A DNA stretch of 64,000 nucleotides from Sulfurimonas xiamenensis (GCF_009258045.1 NZ_CP041166.1:682001-746000); one strand, 5' to 3'. Positions 24,299 through 33,711 are shown, counted from the stretch's first letter. Numbers and translations are program-made. The notes: generated by a model from the letters alone, not told the origin.

Positions 24299-25518
24299 TG
24301 CGTTTTATTTTTGTATCTGTCTTAATATGTCTGCATTTACAAGCAAGAACAAGTGTTGATGCTAAAATCGAAAAAACAAGTTCTCAAATAAGCTCTTTTT
24401 CTCAAACTCAACAAGAGATCAATAAGAAAATGAGTGAAACTGCAGAAGCAATTTTATTGCAAAAAAAAGAGATTCAAGTACAACAAGAGCGTCTGAAAAA
24501 GTTAAAAGAGGAGCTTTTAGATAAAGAGAGTTCTCATAAAGAGAATATTGGCCAGCTAAAAGAGTTGAAAATTTTTCAAAACAGACTAAAAAAAGATGGA
24601 GAAAAATTGGAAAAAGAGCTTATTTCTACAATAGCTCAAAGTGTCTCTTTGTCAATAATTTTAGAAGAGAAATATACCGCTGGTGAAGATTCGCTTATAG
24701 AGTATGAAGTTCTTGATCTTATGCATAAAAATGCCAAAATAAAGATAAAAGAGCTAAATGAAAAGTTCTATAACAACTCTAAAGATATAGATGTATTAAA
24801 CAAAAAGGTTGAATCTTTAGAGATTGCCATAAACACCATTGATACAAAAAGAAAAGAGCTGATAAGAGCACAAAAAGAGAATGAAGAGTCATTAAAAAAA
24901 TTAAATATAGCAAAATCTTCTTATAAGCAAGAGCTTAAAGAAATTTTGAACAAGCAAGATATGTTGAAAAAAACTTTATCTCAATTAAATATTATCAAAA
25001 TAGATGAGCTTAAAAGAGCTGAAGAAGAGGCGCAAAGAGCACAAGCATTTGATGCAAAAGACATTATTTCAGATGATAATCTGCCAAAAGTAAAATCAGT
25101 CGGAAGCAGTTATCGAGCAATAAAAACAAAATATTATAAAGGTAAAAAAACTATTCCGCCTTTTAGCCCATATAGAATTACCAAAAAATATGGTACATAT
25201 ATTGATCCTATATACGGTATAAAAGTTTTTAATGAATCAATATCTTTAAAATCAGATGAAAAAAATACAAAAGTAAAAACTGTTTTTAACGGCAAAGTAA
25301 TATATGCCGATAAAACACCGGTGCTAAACAATATTGTAATTATTGAACATGATGATGGATTACATACAATATACGCAAATTTATCTCAAATATCCCCTGA
25401 TATAAAAAAGGGCGTAAAAATAAAAAAAGGGTACACAATCGGCAGAATTAGTGATGAATTGATTTTTGAAGTTACTCAAAAATCATATCATATTAATCCG
25501 ATAAGATTGTTTCAATGA
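24295..25518 (+). CDS. envC: EnvC-like murein hydrolase activator with degenerate LytM domain
   Basis: An exported protein of 407 residues with signal peptide MMRFIFVSVLICLHLQARTS. It then has a long coiled coil (about 25-240, rich in Lys, Glu and Gln) and a C-terminal LytM/M23 domain (about 285-407). The metal ligands of active LytM enzymes are replaced: FNESISL where FHxGxD is expected, YANLS for YAHLS, and LIFEV for LHFE. It therefore should not cut peptidoglycan itself but, like EnvC, activate an amidase under FtsEX control. It overlaps ftsX by 4 bases. Two ATGs in a row are both possible starts. Confidence 0.9.
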   Translation: MMRFIFVSVLICLHLQARTSVDAKIEKTSSQISSFSQTQQEINKKMSETAEAILLQKKEIQVQQERLKKLKEELLDKESSHKENIGQLKELKIFQNRLKKDGEKLEKELISTIAQSVSLSIILEEKYTAGEDSLIEYEVLDLMHKNAKIKIKELNEKFYNNSKDIDVLNKKVESLEIAINTIDTKRKELIRAQKENEESLKKLNIAKSSYKQELKEILNKQDMLKKTLSQLNIIKIDELKRAEEEAQRAQAFDAKDIISDDNLPKVKSVGSSYRAIKTKYYKGKKTIPPFSPYRITKKYGTYIDPIYGIKVFNESISLKSDEKNTKVKTVFNGKVIYADKTPVLNNIVIIEHDDGLHTIYANLSQISPDIKKGVKIKKGYTIGRISDELIFEVTQKSYHINPIRLFQ

Positions 25519-25620
25519 GTTTTTTAAATAGATTTAATATATATTCTGTTAACATAGTTTAATGTAATGAATTAATTTACATCTATTTTTTTTATTTTTA
25601 TCTTGATGAAAGAGTGAGTA

Positions 25621-25953
25621 GTGAGCAGTAGAGAAAATTTTAACAAACATCCGTCATTTACTTCCCAAGAGATTGATTTGAGTGACTATTTTTTTACGAT
25701 TGAGGGGTATGAGGGATTTTTTTATACTCTTTATCTTATAACAATTCCATATATTACTGGTGCTGTATTTTTGTTTTTTTATGTAGCAAAAGGGGATTTC
25801 AGTAACTTTATGCTCTTAGATATAAATGCTTTTTTTGTGGTTTGGCTTATAGGGTATGAAATAGTTGCAATTTTTATTTTAATTGCAATTTTAATCTCTT
25901 TTTTGCGTTATGATAAAAAAACCAAAAATCATAAACAAAATCGTCATCATTAA
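25621..25953 (+). CDS. Hypothetical membrane protein, two to three helices
   Basis: A 110-residue protein from a GTG at 25621 preceded by AAAGAG. Residues 1-30 are polar and acidic. Hydrophobic helices follow at about 34-56 and 68-96, and the tail is basic (RYDKKTKNHKQNRHH). The family is not recognised. The 102 bases upstream contain no clear terminator for the envC operon, so co-transcription is possible. Confidence 0.65.
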   Translation: MSSRENFNKHPSFTSQEIDLSDYFFTIEGYEGFFYTLYLITIPYITGAVFLFFYVAKGDFSNFMLLDINAFFVVWLIGYEIVAIFILIAILISFLRYDKKTKNHKQNRHH

Positions 25954-26047
25954 AAACTTGAAAAGTTTATAATTTAATAGTGTCTATTACTTAGAGTATT
26001 CAATGTTTTTTCGATATAATTGAAAAAATTTTTTAGGTGTATAGATT

Positions 26048-27520
26048 ATGAACTTTATTCAAACTCGCGGATGCGATAAAAACACTCCTCTAAGCGTAAC
26101 ATTTTCACAAGCTATTTTAAGTCCAATTGCTTCTTTTGGCGGTCTTTATGTGCCGGAGAACTTACCTGATTTAGGGCGAGAATTTTTAAATAAACATGTA
26201 AACTCTTCTTATAAAGATTTGGCATTTGATTTGTTAAATCGTTTTGAAATTGATATAGATAGTTATGTTATAAAAGAGGCTTTGGATCTGTATGACAAAT
26301 TTGACAACTCAGAAAATCCTGTACCTGTTGTCAAAGTAAAAGAGAATCTTTATATAAGTGAACTTTATCATGGGCCTACTCGAGCATTCAAAGATATGGC
26401 GCTTCAGCCTTTTGGGGTTGTTCTCTCTTCCATCGCACAAAAAAAAGGCGAGCATTATTTGATTTTAGCTGCAACAAGCGGTGATACAGGTCCTGCGGCA
26501 CTTGAGACTTTTAAAAATCGCTCAAATGTGCAAGTCGCTTGTTTATATCCAGATGGTGGAACTTCTGATGTTCAAAGACTTCAAATGGTAACAGAGGATG
26601 CAAAAAATCTAAAAGTAATTGGGATTAACGGAGTTTTTGATGATGCGCAAAATGCGCTTAAGAGACTTTTAGCATCTGAGGAGTTTAAAAAAGCATTAAA
26701 AGAAAAAAACATACTTCTTTCAGCAGCAAACTCTGTAAATTTCGGGCGCATAATTTTTCAAATAATTTACCATATTCACAGCTATTTGGAACTCGTTCGC
26801 CAAAAAGCTATAACAATGGGCGAAAAAGTATATCTAAATGTTCCAAGCGGAAATTTTGGCAATGCTTTAGGCGCATACTATGCATGGAAAATGGGCTTGC
26901 CTGTTGAAAAAATAATTATCTCTTCAAATGAAAATAATGTTTTAACAAAATTGATTAAAACCGGAAAGTATGATTTAAGAGACTTACATGTAGTGAGTAC
27001 GACTTCTCCTGCAATGGATATACTAAAATCTTCAAATATTGAAAGAGTTTTATATGATATGTTTGGATATAAACGAACAAGAGAGCTTATGCAAAATCTT
27101 GAAGAGAAGAATTTTTATGAATTAACATCTGATGAATTGGCACAGCTTCAAGAGAGTTTTGATGCTGACTTTTGTACAGGTGATGAGGGAAAAGTGTATA
27201 TTAAAAAAACATTTCAAAAAAATGGTTATTTAATGGATCCTCATACTGCTACATGTATGAAATCTTATGAAACATGCTCAGATCCTAAAATAAAAACTAT
27301 CGCTTACTCTACTGCTGAGTGGACAAAGTTTTCTCCAGTAATTGCAAATGCGCTTACAGGTGAAGTGGATGCTCAAGATATTAAAGCGCTTGCTTCCATT
27401 TCAAATGAAGCAAAATTAGAGATTCCATCGATGATAAAAGAACTCTTTAGTAAAGAAATAGTTCAAAAAACTGTTATAGAAAAAGAGGATATCGAAAAAG
27501 AGATTTTAAAATTTTTGTAA
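26048..27520 (+). CDS. thrC: Threonine synthase
   Basis: This pyridoxal-phosphate enzyme makes threonine from O-phosphohomoserine, the last step of threonine synthesis. The product has 490 residues. The N-terminal MNFIQTRG and GGLYVPE segments are typical. The PLP lysine lies in ELYHGPTRAFKDMALQPFG (about 108-126), and LAATSGDTGPAALE plus VPSGNFGNALG bind phosphate and substrate. Length and sequence style match the proteobacterial class I enzyme. It is followed by a strong stem-loop shared with the convergent proC. Confidence 0.97.
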   Translation: MNFIQTRGCDKNTPLSVTFSQAILSPIASFGGLYVPENLPDLGREFLNKHVNSSYKDLAFDLLNRFEIDIDSYVIKEALDLYDKFDNSENPVPVVKVKENLYISELYHGPTRAFKDMALQPFGVVLSSIAQKKGEHYLILAATSGDTGPAALETFKNRSNVQVACLYPDGGTSDVQRLQMVTEDAKNLKVIGINGVFDDAQNALKRLLASEEFKKALKEKNILLSAANSVNFGRIIFQIIYHIHSYLELVRQKAITMGEKVYLNVPSGNFGNALGAYYAWKMGLPVEKIIISSNENNVLTKLIKTGKYDLRDLHVVSTTSPAMDILKSSNIERVLYDMFGYKRTRELMQNLEEKNFYELTSDELAQLQESFDADFCTGDEGKVYIKKTFQKNGYLMDPHTATCMKSYETCSDPKIKTIAYSTAEWTKFSPVIANALTGEVDAQDIKALASISNEAKLEIPSMIKELFSKEIVQKTVIEKEDIEKEILKFL

Positions 27521-27522
27521 TT

Positions 27523-27555
27523 TTTTTTCTGCATGCATAACACATGCAGAAAAAA
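27523..27555. other. 13-bp perfect stem-loop between convergent thrC and proC
   Basis: TTTTTTCTGCATG and CATGCAGAAAAAA surround the 7-base loop CATAACA. The U-run precedes and the A-run follows on both strands, which is the opposite of a classical intrinsic terminator, so this may end or protect both transcripts as a simple 3' hairpin. Confidence 0.7.
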
Positions 27556-27558
27556 TGT

Positions 27559-28317
27559 TTAAAGTTCAGTCGCTTTTTTATAAGCTTTTTCAATAGCATC
27601 TATACAAGAAGCTCGTACATTGCCATTTTCTAAAGCTCCATAACCGGCAGCAGTAGTTCCTCCCGGACTCATAACACCATCTTTTAAAATAGCAGGATGT
27701 ATCTCTTGTATAAGTTCGCCAAAACCGCCAAAAAGACCGCGCATTGCTGCCATCGCATCTGCTCTTTTCATTCCCTGTTTAACGGCTCCGTCTGCAAGCG
27801 CTTCAGAGATAAGACACAGATAAGCAGGACCGCTTCCGGCAAGCGCAGTTGCGATATCTAACTCCTTTTCACTTCCAAGCCAAAGTGTCGTTCCTATCGC
27901 TCCTAGCAGCTCCTCCGCTTCTTCTTTAAATGCTTCGTCTCCCGTAAGCGTAGTCATAGATCTGCCGACACTTGCTGCTAAATTTGGCATAGATCTTACA
28001 ACCGCATCAGAATTTAAATGCTGTTTTAATTTTTGCACTTTTGTTCCTGCAAGAACTGAGTAGACAACTCTTGCTTTTCCTTTTAATTTAACAGCAACTT
28101 CTTCAACATTGGCAGGTTTAACACAAAACATAACTGTTTTGCCCTCTATATTAAAATCATCCATTAAAGCTTTTTCTATTGTAACACTCAATTCGCTTTC
28201 AAATTTGTTTAATTTTTCAATATCTCTTCCCGCAACCTCTATTTTATAGTTATGTCGCAGCCCTTTAGCTATGCTAAGAGCCATATTTCCGTTACCAATA
28301 AAAGTGATGGTTTTCAT
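27559..28317 (-). CDS. proC: Pyrroline-5-carboxylate reductase
   Basis: This enzyme makes the final NAD(P)H-dependent step to proline. The 252-residue product has the Rossmann motif TFIGNGNMALSIAKGL at the N-terminus and the dimerisation signature ALAGSGPAYLCLISEALADGAVKQGM with MSPGGTTAAGYGAL near the C-terminus. It is divergent from proA with a 72-bp intergenic space, so the two proline genes can share a control region. No proB is in the window. Confidence 0.96.
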   Translation of the reverse strand: MKTITFIGNGNMALSIAKGLRHNYKIEVAGRDIEKLNKFESELSVTIEKALMDDFNIEGKTVMFCVKPANVEEVAVKLKGKARVVYSVLAGTKVQKLKQHLNSDAVVRSMPNLAASVGRSMTTLTGDEAFKEEAEELLGAIGTTLWLGSEKELDIATALAGSGPAYLCLISEALADGAVKQGMKRADAMAAMRGLFGGFGELIQEIHPAILKDGVMSPGGTTAAGYGALENGNVRASCIDAIEKAYKKATEL

Positions 28318-28389
28318 AAAATGCCTTTATCTTTTTATGGTAGTATAACATTATTGGATGAAAATTTAAAAAATTAAGAAGGAGAGAAG

Positions 28390-29622
28390 ATGGAACAATT
28401 TTTAGCAGAGGCAAAAGAGGCAAGCAGAGTATTTAACACTATTAGCGGGGCAGAAAAAAATAGAATATTAAGAGAAATGGCAAATGCACTTAGAGAGAGT
28501 AGTGCTAATTTAATTAAGGCAAATGCTATTGATATTGCAGATGGTGAAAAAAACAATTTATCATCTGCTTTGATGGATAGATTGCTTTTAGATGAAAAAC
28601 GCATTGATGCGATGGCAGTGGCGATTGAAGAGATTGCGGCACTTAAAGAACCTGTTGGTCGTGTTCTTGAGGGCTGGGTTACAGAAGATGGTTTAAAGAT
28701 TGAAAAAGTATCAATTCCTATCGGTGTAATAGGAATTATTTATGAATCTCGCCCGAATGTAACAAGCGACACTGCAGCACTCTGTTTTAAAAGCTCAAAT
28801 GTTTGCGTGCTTAAAGGTGGAAAAGAGGCTCAAAATTCAAATGAAGCAATAGCAAAAATTCTTCAAACTATTTTAGAAAAAAACAATCTGCCAAAATCTT
28901 TAATTTCTCTAATTCCGGACTCTTCAAGAGAAGGAGTTGCTAAATTGATTAAAATGGATAAGTATGTAGACCTGATTATTCCTCGCGGTGGGGCAGGGCT
29001 TATTAAATATGTAAGCGACAATGCAACAGTAAGTGTTGTAAAACATGACAAAGGGCAGTGTCATACTTATATAGACAAAGATGCAAAAATAGATGATGCT
29101 ATAAAAATTGCTATAAATGCAAAAGTACAAAGACCTGGAGTTTGTAATGCTATGGAGACTCTTTTAGTTGACAGTGCTATAGCCAAAGAGACACTTCCAC
29201 TTTTAAAAGCAGAGTTTGACAAAGCGCATACAGAGCTAAAAGGGTGTAAAGAGACACAAGCAATTATAGATGTGGCAAATGCCACGGATGAAGATTATGA
29301 TACTGAGTATCTAGCAAATATCCTTAATATAAAAGTAGTAAATGGTGTCGAGGGAGCAGTAGAGCATATAGTGAGATTTTCTTCAGGCCATTCAGAAGCC
29401 ATTATCACACAAAATGTAACTACAGCAGAGATGTTTTTAAATGCAATAGATGCTGCCGCCGTATATCTGAACGCTTCAACAAGATTTACTGACGGCGGAG
29501 CTTTTGGCTTTGGAGCTGAAGTTGGAATCAGCACCAACAAACTCCATGCGAGAGGACCTATGGGAATAGAAGGTTTGACAACATATAAGTTTAAAATTTA
29601 TGGAAGCGGTCAAATCAGATAA
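28390..29622 (+). CDS. proA: Gamma-glutamyl phosphate reductase
   Basis: This enzyme reduces gamma-glutamyl phosphate to glutamate semialdehyde with NADPH in proline synthesis. The product has 410 residues. Family landmarks include VISRPNVT-like YESRPNVTSDTAALC, LKGGKEAQNSN, the catalytic Cys in QRPGVCNAMETLLV and the C-terminal ARGPMGIEGLTTYK. A good AAGGAGAGAAG ribosome-binding site precedes the ATG. Glutamate 5-kinase must be elsewhere. Confidence 0.97.
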   Translation: MEQFLAEAKEASRVFNTISGAEKNRILREMANALRESSANLIKANAIDIADGEKNNLSSALMDRLLLDEKRIDAMAVAIEEIAALKEPVGRVLEGWVTEDGLKIEKVSIPIGVIGIIYESRPNVTSDTAALCFKSSNVCVLKGGKEAQNSNEAIAKILQTILEKNNLPKSLISLIPDSSREGVAKLIKMDKYVDLIIPRGGAGLIKYVSDNATVSVVKHDKGQCHTYIDKDAKIDDAIKIAINAKVQRPGVCNAMETLLVDSAIAKETLPLLKAEFDKAHTELKGCKETQAIIDVANATDEDYDTEYLANILNIKVVNGVEGAVEHIVRFSSGHSEAIITQNVTTAEMFLNAIDAAAVYLNASTRFTDGGAFGFGAEVGISTNKLHARGPMGIEGLTTYKFKIYGSGQIR

Positions 29623-29705
29623 ATTTTGTCTTATTATTGATGCAAATCAACGCTATTTTTTTATATATAAAATATAATTCAAAAATATAAATTTAAGGAG
29701 TTAAA

Positions 29706-30050
29706 ATGTCATATATACCTACAGAGGCATCAAAAATTGAAGTTGCGGGAGCAACTGTAGATTTTTATAAATTAGAGAAAGATGGTGAGAGTACTTATTA
29801 CTTTGATACATCAAAATGCGGTCCTCCGGATCCAATGGTAAATGCGATGTGCGGATTGAAAGTTATTAAAGGAACAAATGATAAATTGGTTATGATCAAT
29901 CATAAAGCTCCAGGCGGTCTTTTTGCTAAACTCGAAGAAGATATTTCTTATGAGACAGATGATCTAGGTAATGGTTTAGTTAAGATAACTTTTTCAAGCA
30001 ATAATGCATCATCTGCAAATACAGATTTTGATCAAACTGCGTGCCATTAA
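29706..30050 (+). CDS. Conserved hypothetical protein
   Basis: A 114-residue soluble protein starting MSYIPTEASKIEVAGATVDFYKL and containing three cysteines (CGPPDPMVNAMCG and a C-terminal ACH). The Cys-Gly-Pro-Pro-Asp-Pro-Met stretch looks like a conserved functional loop, perhaps redox or metal binding, but I do not recognise the family. The ribosome-binding site AAGGAG is strong. It lies 10 bases before the membrane gene at 30061 and probably forms an operon with it. Confidence 0.72.
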   Translation: MSYIPTEASKIEVAGATVDFYKLEKDGESTYYFDTSKCGPPDPMVNAMCGLKVIKGTNDKLVMINHKAPGGLFAKLEEDISYETDDLGNGLVKITFSSNNASSANTDFDQTACH

Positions 30051-30060
30051 ATAGTTAAAA

Positions 30061-31293
30061 ATGTTTTCTGTTTCGCAAGATTTTGCACCCCCATTTAAAC
30101 TGATCTCTCCATTTTTTATTTTGGGGAGTCTGTTTTATCTTTTATCTGTTGTATTTGTTTTCTTTTTTTCTACAGAAAATTTATCAATGTTAGATGTAAA
30201 GATGTTAAGTTTTGTCCATCTGTTTTTACTCGGTTTTGTGATGATGACAATTTTTGGCGCAATGGCGCAATTGGTGCCGGTTGTTTTAGAAGTAGGGCAT
30301 TTTGGCGTTGAACTTTTTTATGCGATTTGGCCTCTGCTTGCTATCGGTACAACCTTGATGGCATTTGGATTTAGTTATCCGACTCTACTTCCATTTGGCG
30401 GAGTTGTTGTTTTGACGGCAATGATGATATTTGTTATGGAAATATTTTTAACTATAAAAAAAGTTGAAAAACTAAATCTGGTTATGAGTAGTGTACTTAT
30501 ATCAAATATATTTCTTTTTTTTGGGATTATTTTTGGTTTAGTTATGGCGCTTGGATATGCCGGTATGATAGATATAGATATCAATTCTTTATTAAAGAGT
30601 CATGTCTTTTTGGTTATTGTCGGATATATTATTGTTACAATTATGGGTTTGTCTGTAGTTCTGATTCCAATGTTTGGGCTTTCTCATAGTTTTTCTATGA
30701 AGCCATTAGAAATATCTATGACAATGATAAGTTTGGCAGTTTTAATGATGGTTGCTACATCATTTACTAAATCAATATTTTTAGAATATGCAAGTTATAT
30801 TTTAACAGCAATCGGATTGTTTATATACTTTTTCTTTATAAAAGTAATTTATGATACTAGAGCTAGAAAAGAGATAGATATTTATGCGCAGTCGCTTATC
30901 TTCTCATATCTTTCTCTTATAGTTTCATTAGTTTTGGGATTAGCATATCTTGTTGTTGATTATAAGCCTTTGCTTTTAACTTCTGCATGGATAATGTTTT
31001 TTGGTTTTTTTACTTTTTTAATAACCGGTCATATGTATAAAATCATACCTTTTCTTGTATGGTTTGAGAGATTTTCTCCATTAGTCGGAAAAGAAAAAGT
31101 TCCAATGTTGGCAGATATGCTTCCACCAAAAAGTTCTTCAGCTCAGTTTATTTTTAGTGCTGTTGGAGTTGTGATAGTAGCATTTGCAATATTGTTTCAA
31201 AATGAGATATTAATACAAGCAGGTGCTTCATTTTTATTGATCGGCGCTTTAGCTTTTGTAAGAAGCGTGTTTTTTATGATAAATTATAAATAA
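30061..31293 (+). CDS. Twelve-helix membrane protein resembling heme-copper oxidase subunit I
   Basis: A 410-residue, almost wholly hydrophobic protein with about twelve helices. Histidines fall where heme or copper ligands would sit in a subunit I fold: FVHLFLLGF (helix 2), EVGHFG, SHVFLVIVGY (helix 6), GLSHSF and GHMYKIIPFLVWF (helix 10). The layout also resembles NnrS-type proteins linked to nitric oxide metabolism. No subunit II or c-type cytochrome gene is next to it, so a stand-alone oxidase is unlikely; a heme-dependent sensor or NO-related role is a guess. It lies between a Cys-containing small protein and a DUF59 gene. Confidence 0.6.
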   Translation: MFSVSQDFAPPFKLISPFFILGSLFYLLSVVFVFFFSTENLSMLDVKMLSFVHLFLLGFVMMTIFGAMAQLVPVVLEVGHFGVELFYAIWPLLAIGTTLMAFGFSYPTLLPFGGVVVLTAMMIFVMEIFLTIKKVEKLNLVMSSVLISNIFLFFGIIFGLVMALGYAGMIDIDINSLLKSHVFLVIVGYIIVTIMGLSVVLIPMFGLSHSFSMKPLEISMTMISLAVLMMVATSFTKSIFLEYASYILTAIGLFIYFFFIKVIYDTRARKEIDIYAQSLIFSYLSLIVSLVLGLAYLVVDYKPLLLTSAWIMFFGFFTFLITGHMYKIIPFLVWFERFSPLVGKEKVPMLADMLPPKSSSAQFIFSAVGVVIVAFAILFQNEILIQAGASFLLIGALAFVRSVFFMINYK

Positions 31294-31372
31294 GATAGTA
31301 GTATTTTAAGTATTGTATTTCAGATAGATGAGATTTTTTTTCATTATAAAATAAAATAAAGGATATAAAATA

Positions 31373-31672
31373 ATGTACTCAAAAGATGAATTGTTTTTAG
31401 CAATATCAACTGTTGTAGACCCTGAAGTAGGTTTTAACCTTGTAGAGATGGGTCTTATATATGACGCCTCATGTGATGATGAAGGAAATGCATATGTCAA
31501 AATGACGCTTTCGACAAAAGCATGTCCTCTGCATCAGTTAATTACACAATGGGTAAAAGATGCTGTAATGAAAATGGCCGGTGTTAAAAATGTTGAAATT
31601 GATTTAGTTTGGGAACCGGCTTGGAATATCAGCATGGCTGATGATAATGTTAAAAAAGCGTTAAGCCGCTAA
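31373..31672 (+). CDS. MIP18/DUF59 family metal-sulfur cluster assembly factor
   Basis: A 99-residue cytoplasmic protein of the SufT/MIP18 type, which helps deliver iron-sulfur clusters to client proteins. The start ISTVVDPEVGFNLVEMGLIYD holds the DPE motif. The segment MTLSTKACPLHQLITQWVKDAV has the conserved Cys (ACP) of the family, and WEPAWNISMAD ends the domain. It is 79 bases downstream of the oxidase-like gene, so a shared role is possible. Confidence 0.9.
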   Translation: MYSKDELFLAISTVVDPEVGFNLVEMGLIYDASCDDEGNAYVKMTLSTKACPLHQLITQWVKDAVMKMAGVKNVEIDLVWEPAWNISMADDNVKKALSR

Positions 31673-31694
31673 CTTTAATTTAAAGTGTAAAAAA

Positions 31695-32693
31695 TTAGTT
31701 ATTGTTTTTATACTTTTCAATAGCTTCACAAACCTGATGAAGAGATCTTGAGTATTTTTTCAAGTCATTGATATACTTTAAATCATCTGTTGGGTTTGTT
31801 ATGCTTTTTTTTAAATCAAGTGCTCTATCGTGCAGATTATTTGCACCTATATTTGCAGAAACTCCAGATATATCTAGCAGCATTTTGTCTGCATCTGTTT
31901 TGTTTTTATCATTTATATATTTTTGAAGTTTATCTGCTGAGTCACAATAACTTGATATAAAATCATTAAGTATTTCAAGATAAAAGTTTTTATCATCTCC
32001 ACATATCTCTAAGCCCTTTTCAGTGTCAAGTTTTAAATTAACTTTTTGACTTTTGTAAGAGTTGTTTTGTTCCTCTTCTCCTGTAGTGTATATATATAAA
32101 ACATCATAAATAGCATCCATTTTAATAGGTTTTTCAAGATGTGCTTCCATACCGGCATTAAGCATATTTTTGATATCTTCAGGTGCGGTATCTCCGCTAA
32201 GGGCAATGATAGGTATATGATTATAGTTTTGATTTTTTCTAATCATTCTTGTCGCTTGATATCCATCCATAACCGGCATATGCGCATCCATAAATATGAT
32301 TGAAAAATCACTCTCTTTTTCTAATATATTTAATGCTTCTTGTCCATTATTCGCAATGGTGATATCTATGCCTGAGTTTGATAAAATAGAAGTTATAACC
32401 TTTTGATTGATTATATTGTCTTCGGCAATTAAAATTTTTACATTTTTAAAAAGGGAAAAGTTCTCTTTTGTAATTTTACTGTGAGGAATAAGTTCGCGTT
32501 TTTTTCTATTTTCAGGTTCGATGATATCATCTTCTGTTTTACTAGAAGTTTTCACTTCAATGCTTTGTTTATCTAAAGAATCAGAAGTGTTTTTTTTATA
32601 TAATATTTTAAAAATAAAATAAATTATCAGCAGAGTTACAGCCGTGATTAAGGCGGTAATTTTTAAAAAATATTCATTAATTAATAGCTGCAT
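31695..32693 (-). CDS. Membrane-anchored response regulator with degenerate Hpt domain
   Basis: A 332-residue protein. One N-terminal helix (about 8-32, ITALITAVTLLIIYFIFKIL) anchors it. A receiver domain (about 84-205) follows with ILIAEDN, the phospho-acceptor Asp in FMDAHMPVMDG, ALSGDT and the Lys in LEKPIK. Residues 225-332 are a helical bundle like an Hpt domain, but the motif AHTLKGSA is replaced by LLDISGVSA, so the phosphorylatable His is absent. This is a remnant of a hybrid kinase without kinase core; the Hpt-like part could serve only for binding. Confidence 0.88.
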   Translation of the reverse strand: MQLLINEYFLKITALITAVTLLIIYFIFKILYKKNTSDSLDKQSIEVKTSSKTEDDIIEPENRKKRELIPHSKITKENFSLFKNVKILIAEDNIINQKVITSILSNSGIDITIANNGQEALNILEKESDFSIIFMDAHMPVMDGYQATRMIRKNQNYNHIPIIALSGDTAPEDIKNMLNAGMEAHLEKPIKMDAIYDVLYIYTTGEEEQNNSYKSQKVNLKLDTEKGLEICGDDKNFYLEILNDFISSYCDSADKLQKYINDKNKTDADKMLLDISGVSANIGANNLHDRALDLKKSITNPTDDLKYINDLKKYSRSLHQVCEAIEKYKNNN

Positions 32694-32787
32694 ATTTTCT
32701 ATTTCTTTTTTTATTTATGATACACTAATAAAAATTAAACTTTACAAAGTTAATGTATAATTATAAAAAAACAGCAGCAAGGTTAGT

Positions 32788-33711
32788 ATGCAAGATATTC
32801 CACATATTCCCGTTTTATATAAGCAAGTGTTAGAAATTTTTAATGATATAAAAGAGGGAATAATTATCGACTGCACAATGGGGTATGGTGGACATTCATC
32901 AATGCTTCTTGAAGCAAATCCAAATATAAAACTTATTGCAATAGATCAGGATCAGACTGCTATTGACTTTTCTACTAAAAGACTTGAACCTTGCAAGGAT
33001 AGAGTAGAGATCAAAAAAGGGCGTTTTTCTTCAGTTATAAAAGAGATACTTCAAGAAAATGACATTAAAGAGATTAAAGCTGTTTTAGCAGATATAGGCG
33101 TATCTTCTCTTCAGCTGGATCAAAAAGAGAGAGGCTTTTCATTTACAAGTGAAACTCTTGATATGAGAATGAACAAAGAGGCTTCTTTAAGTGCCGCGAC
33201 AGTTATAAACGAGTATTCACAACAAGAACTTGAGCGAATACTCTTAGAGTACGGTGAACTTAGAAACTATAAAAAAATAGCATCTTTTATAGTTGGCAAT
33301 CGTCCCTTTTCCTCTGCAAAAGAGTTAAGCGAAGCTACAAAACATTTAATGCCAAAAGGCAAAAAGATTCACCCCTCAACGCTTCTTATGCAGGCTATCC
33401 GCATAGAGGTAAATGATGAACTGGGTGAATTAAATTCACTTTTAGACACTATTGAAGAGGCGAAATTCCCAAATGCTAAAATAGCCATTATATCTTTTCA
33501 TTCACTAGAAGACAGGATTGTAAAAAACAGGTTTAATAAATGGAAAAATAGCTGTATCTGCCCTAAAGAGGCGATGAGATGTACCTGCGGAAATAATCAT
33601 TCATATGGAAAAATTTTAACAAAAAAGCCTATTACAGCAGAAGATAGCGAACTAAAGGCCAACCCTAGAAGCAGAAGTGCCAAGATGAGAGTTTTTGAGA
33701 CGGACAGCTGA
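32788..33711 (+). CDS. rsmH: 16S rRNA (cytosine(1402)-N4)-methyltransferase
   Basis: This enzyme methylates C1402 in the decoding centre of 16S rRNA using S-adenosylmethionine. The product has 307 residues. The start HIPVLYKQVLEIF, motif I DCTMGYGGHSSMLLEA, ADIGVSSLQLDQKERGFSF and the C-terminal ISFHSLEDRIVKNRF with NPRSRSAKMRVFE are all standard. The next gene begins one base after its stop (TGATATG arrangement), so the FtsL-like gene is coupled to it as in most dcw clusters. Confidence 0.97.
   Translation: MQDIPHIPVLYKQVLEIFNDIKEGIIIDCTMGYGGHSSMLLEANPNIKLIAIDQDQTAIDFSTKRLEPCKDRVEIKKGRFSSVIKEILQENDIKEIKAVLADIGVSSLQLDQKERGFSFTSETLDMRMNKEASLSAATVINEYSQQELERILLEYGELRNYKKIASFIVGNRPFSSAKELSEATKHLMPKGKKIHPSTLLMQAIRIEVNDELGELNSLLDTIEEAKFPNAKIAIISFHSLEDRIVKNRFNKWKNSCICPKEAMRCTCGNNHSYGKILTKKPITAEDSELKANPRSRSAKMRVFETDS

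Noticed and set aside
31678-31690. Short AT-only palindrome between the DUF59 gene and the response regulator
   Set aside because: An AT-only dyad this short is expected often in such a genome and has no GC stem, so it is not called a terminator.
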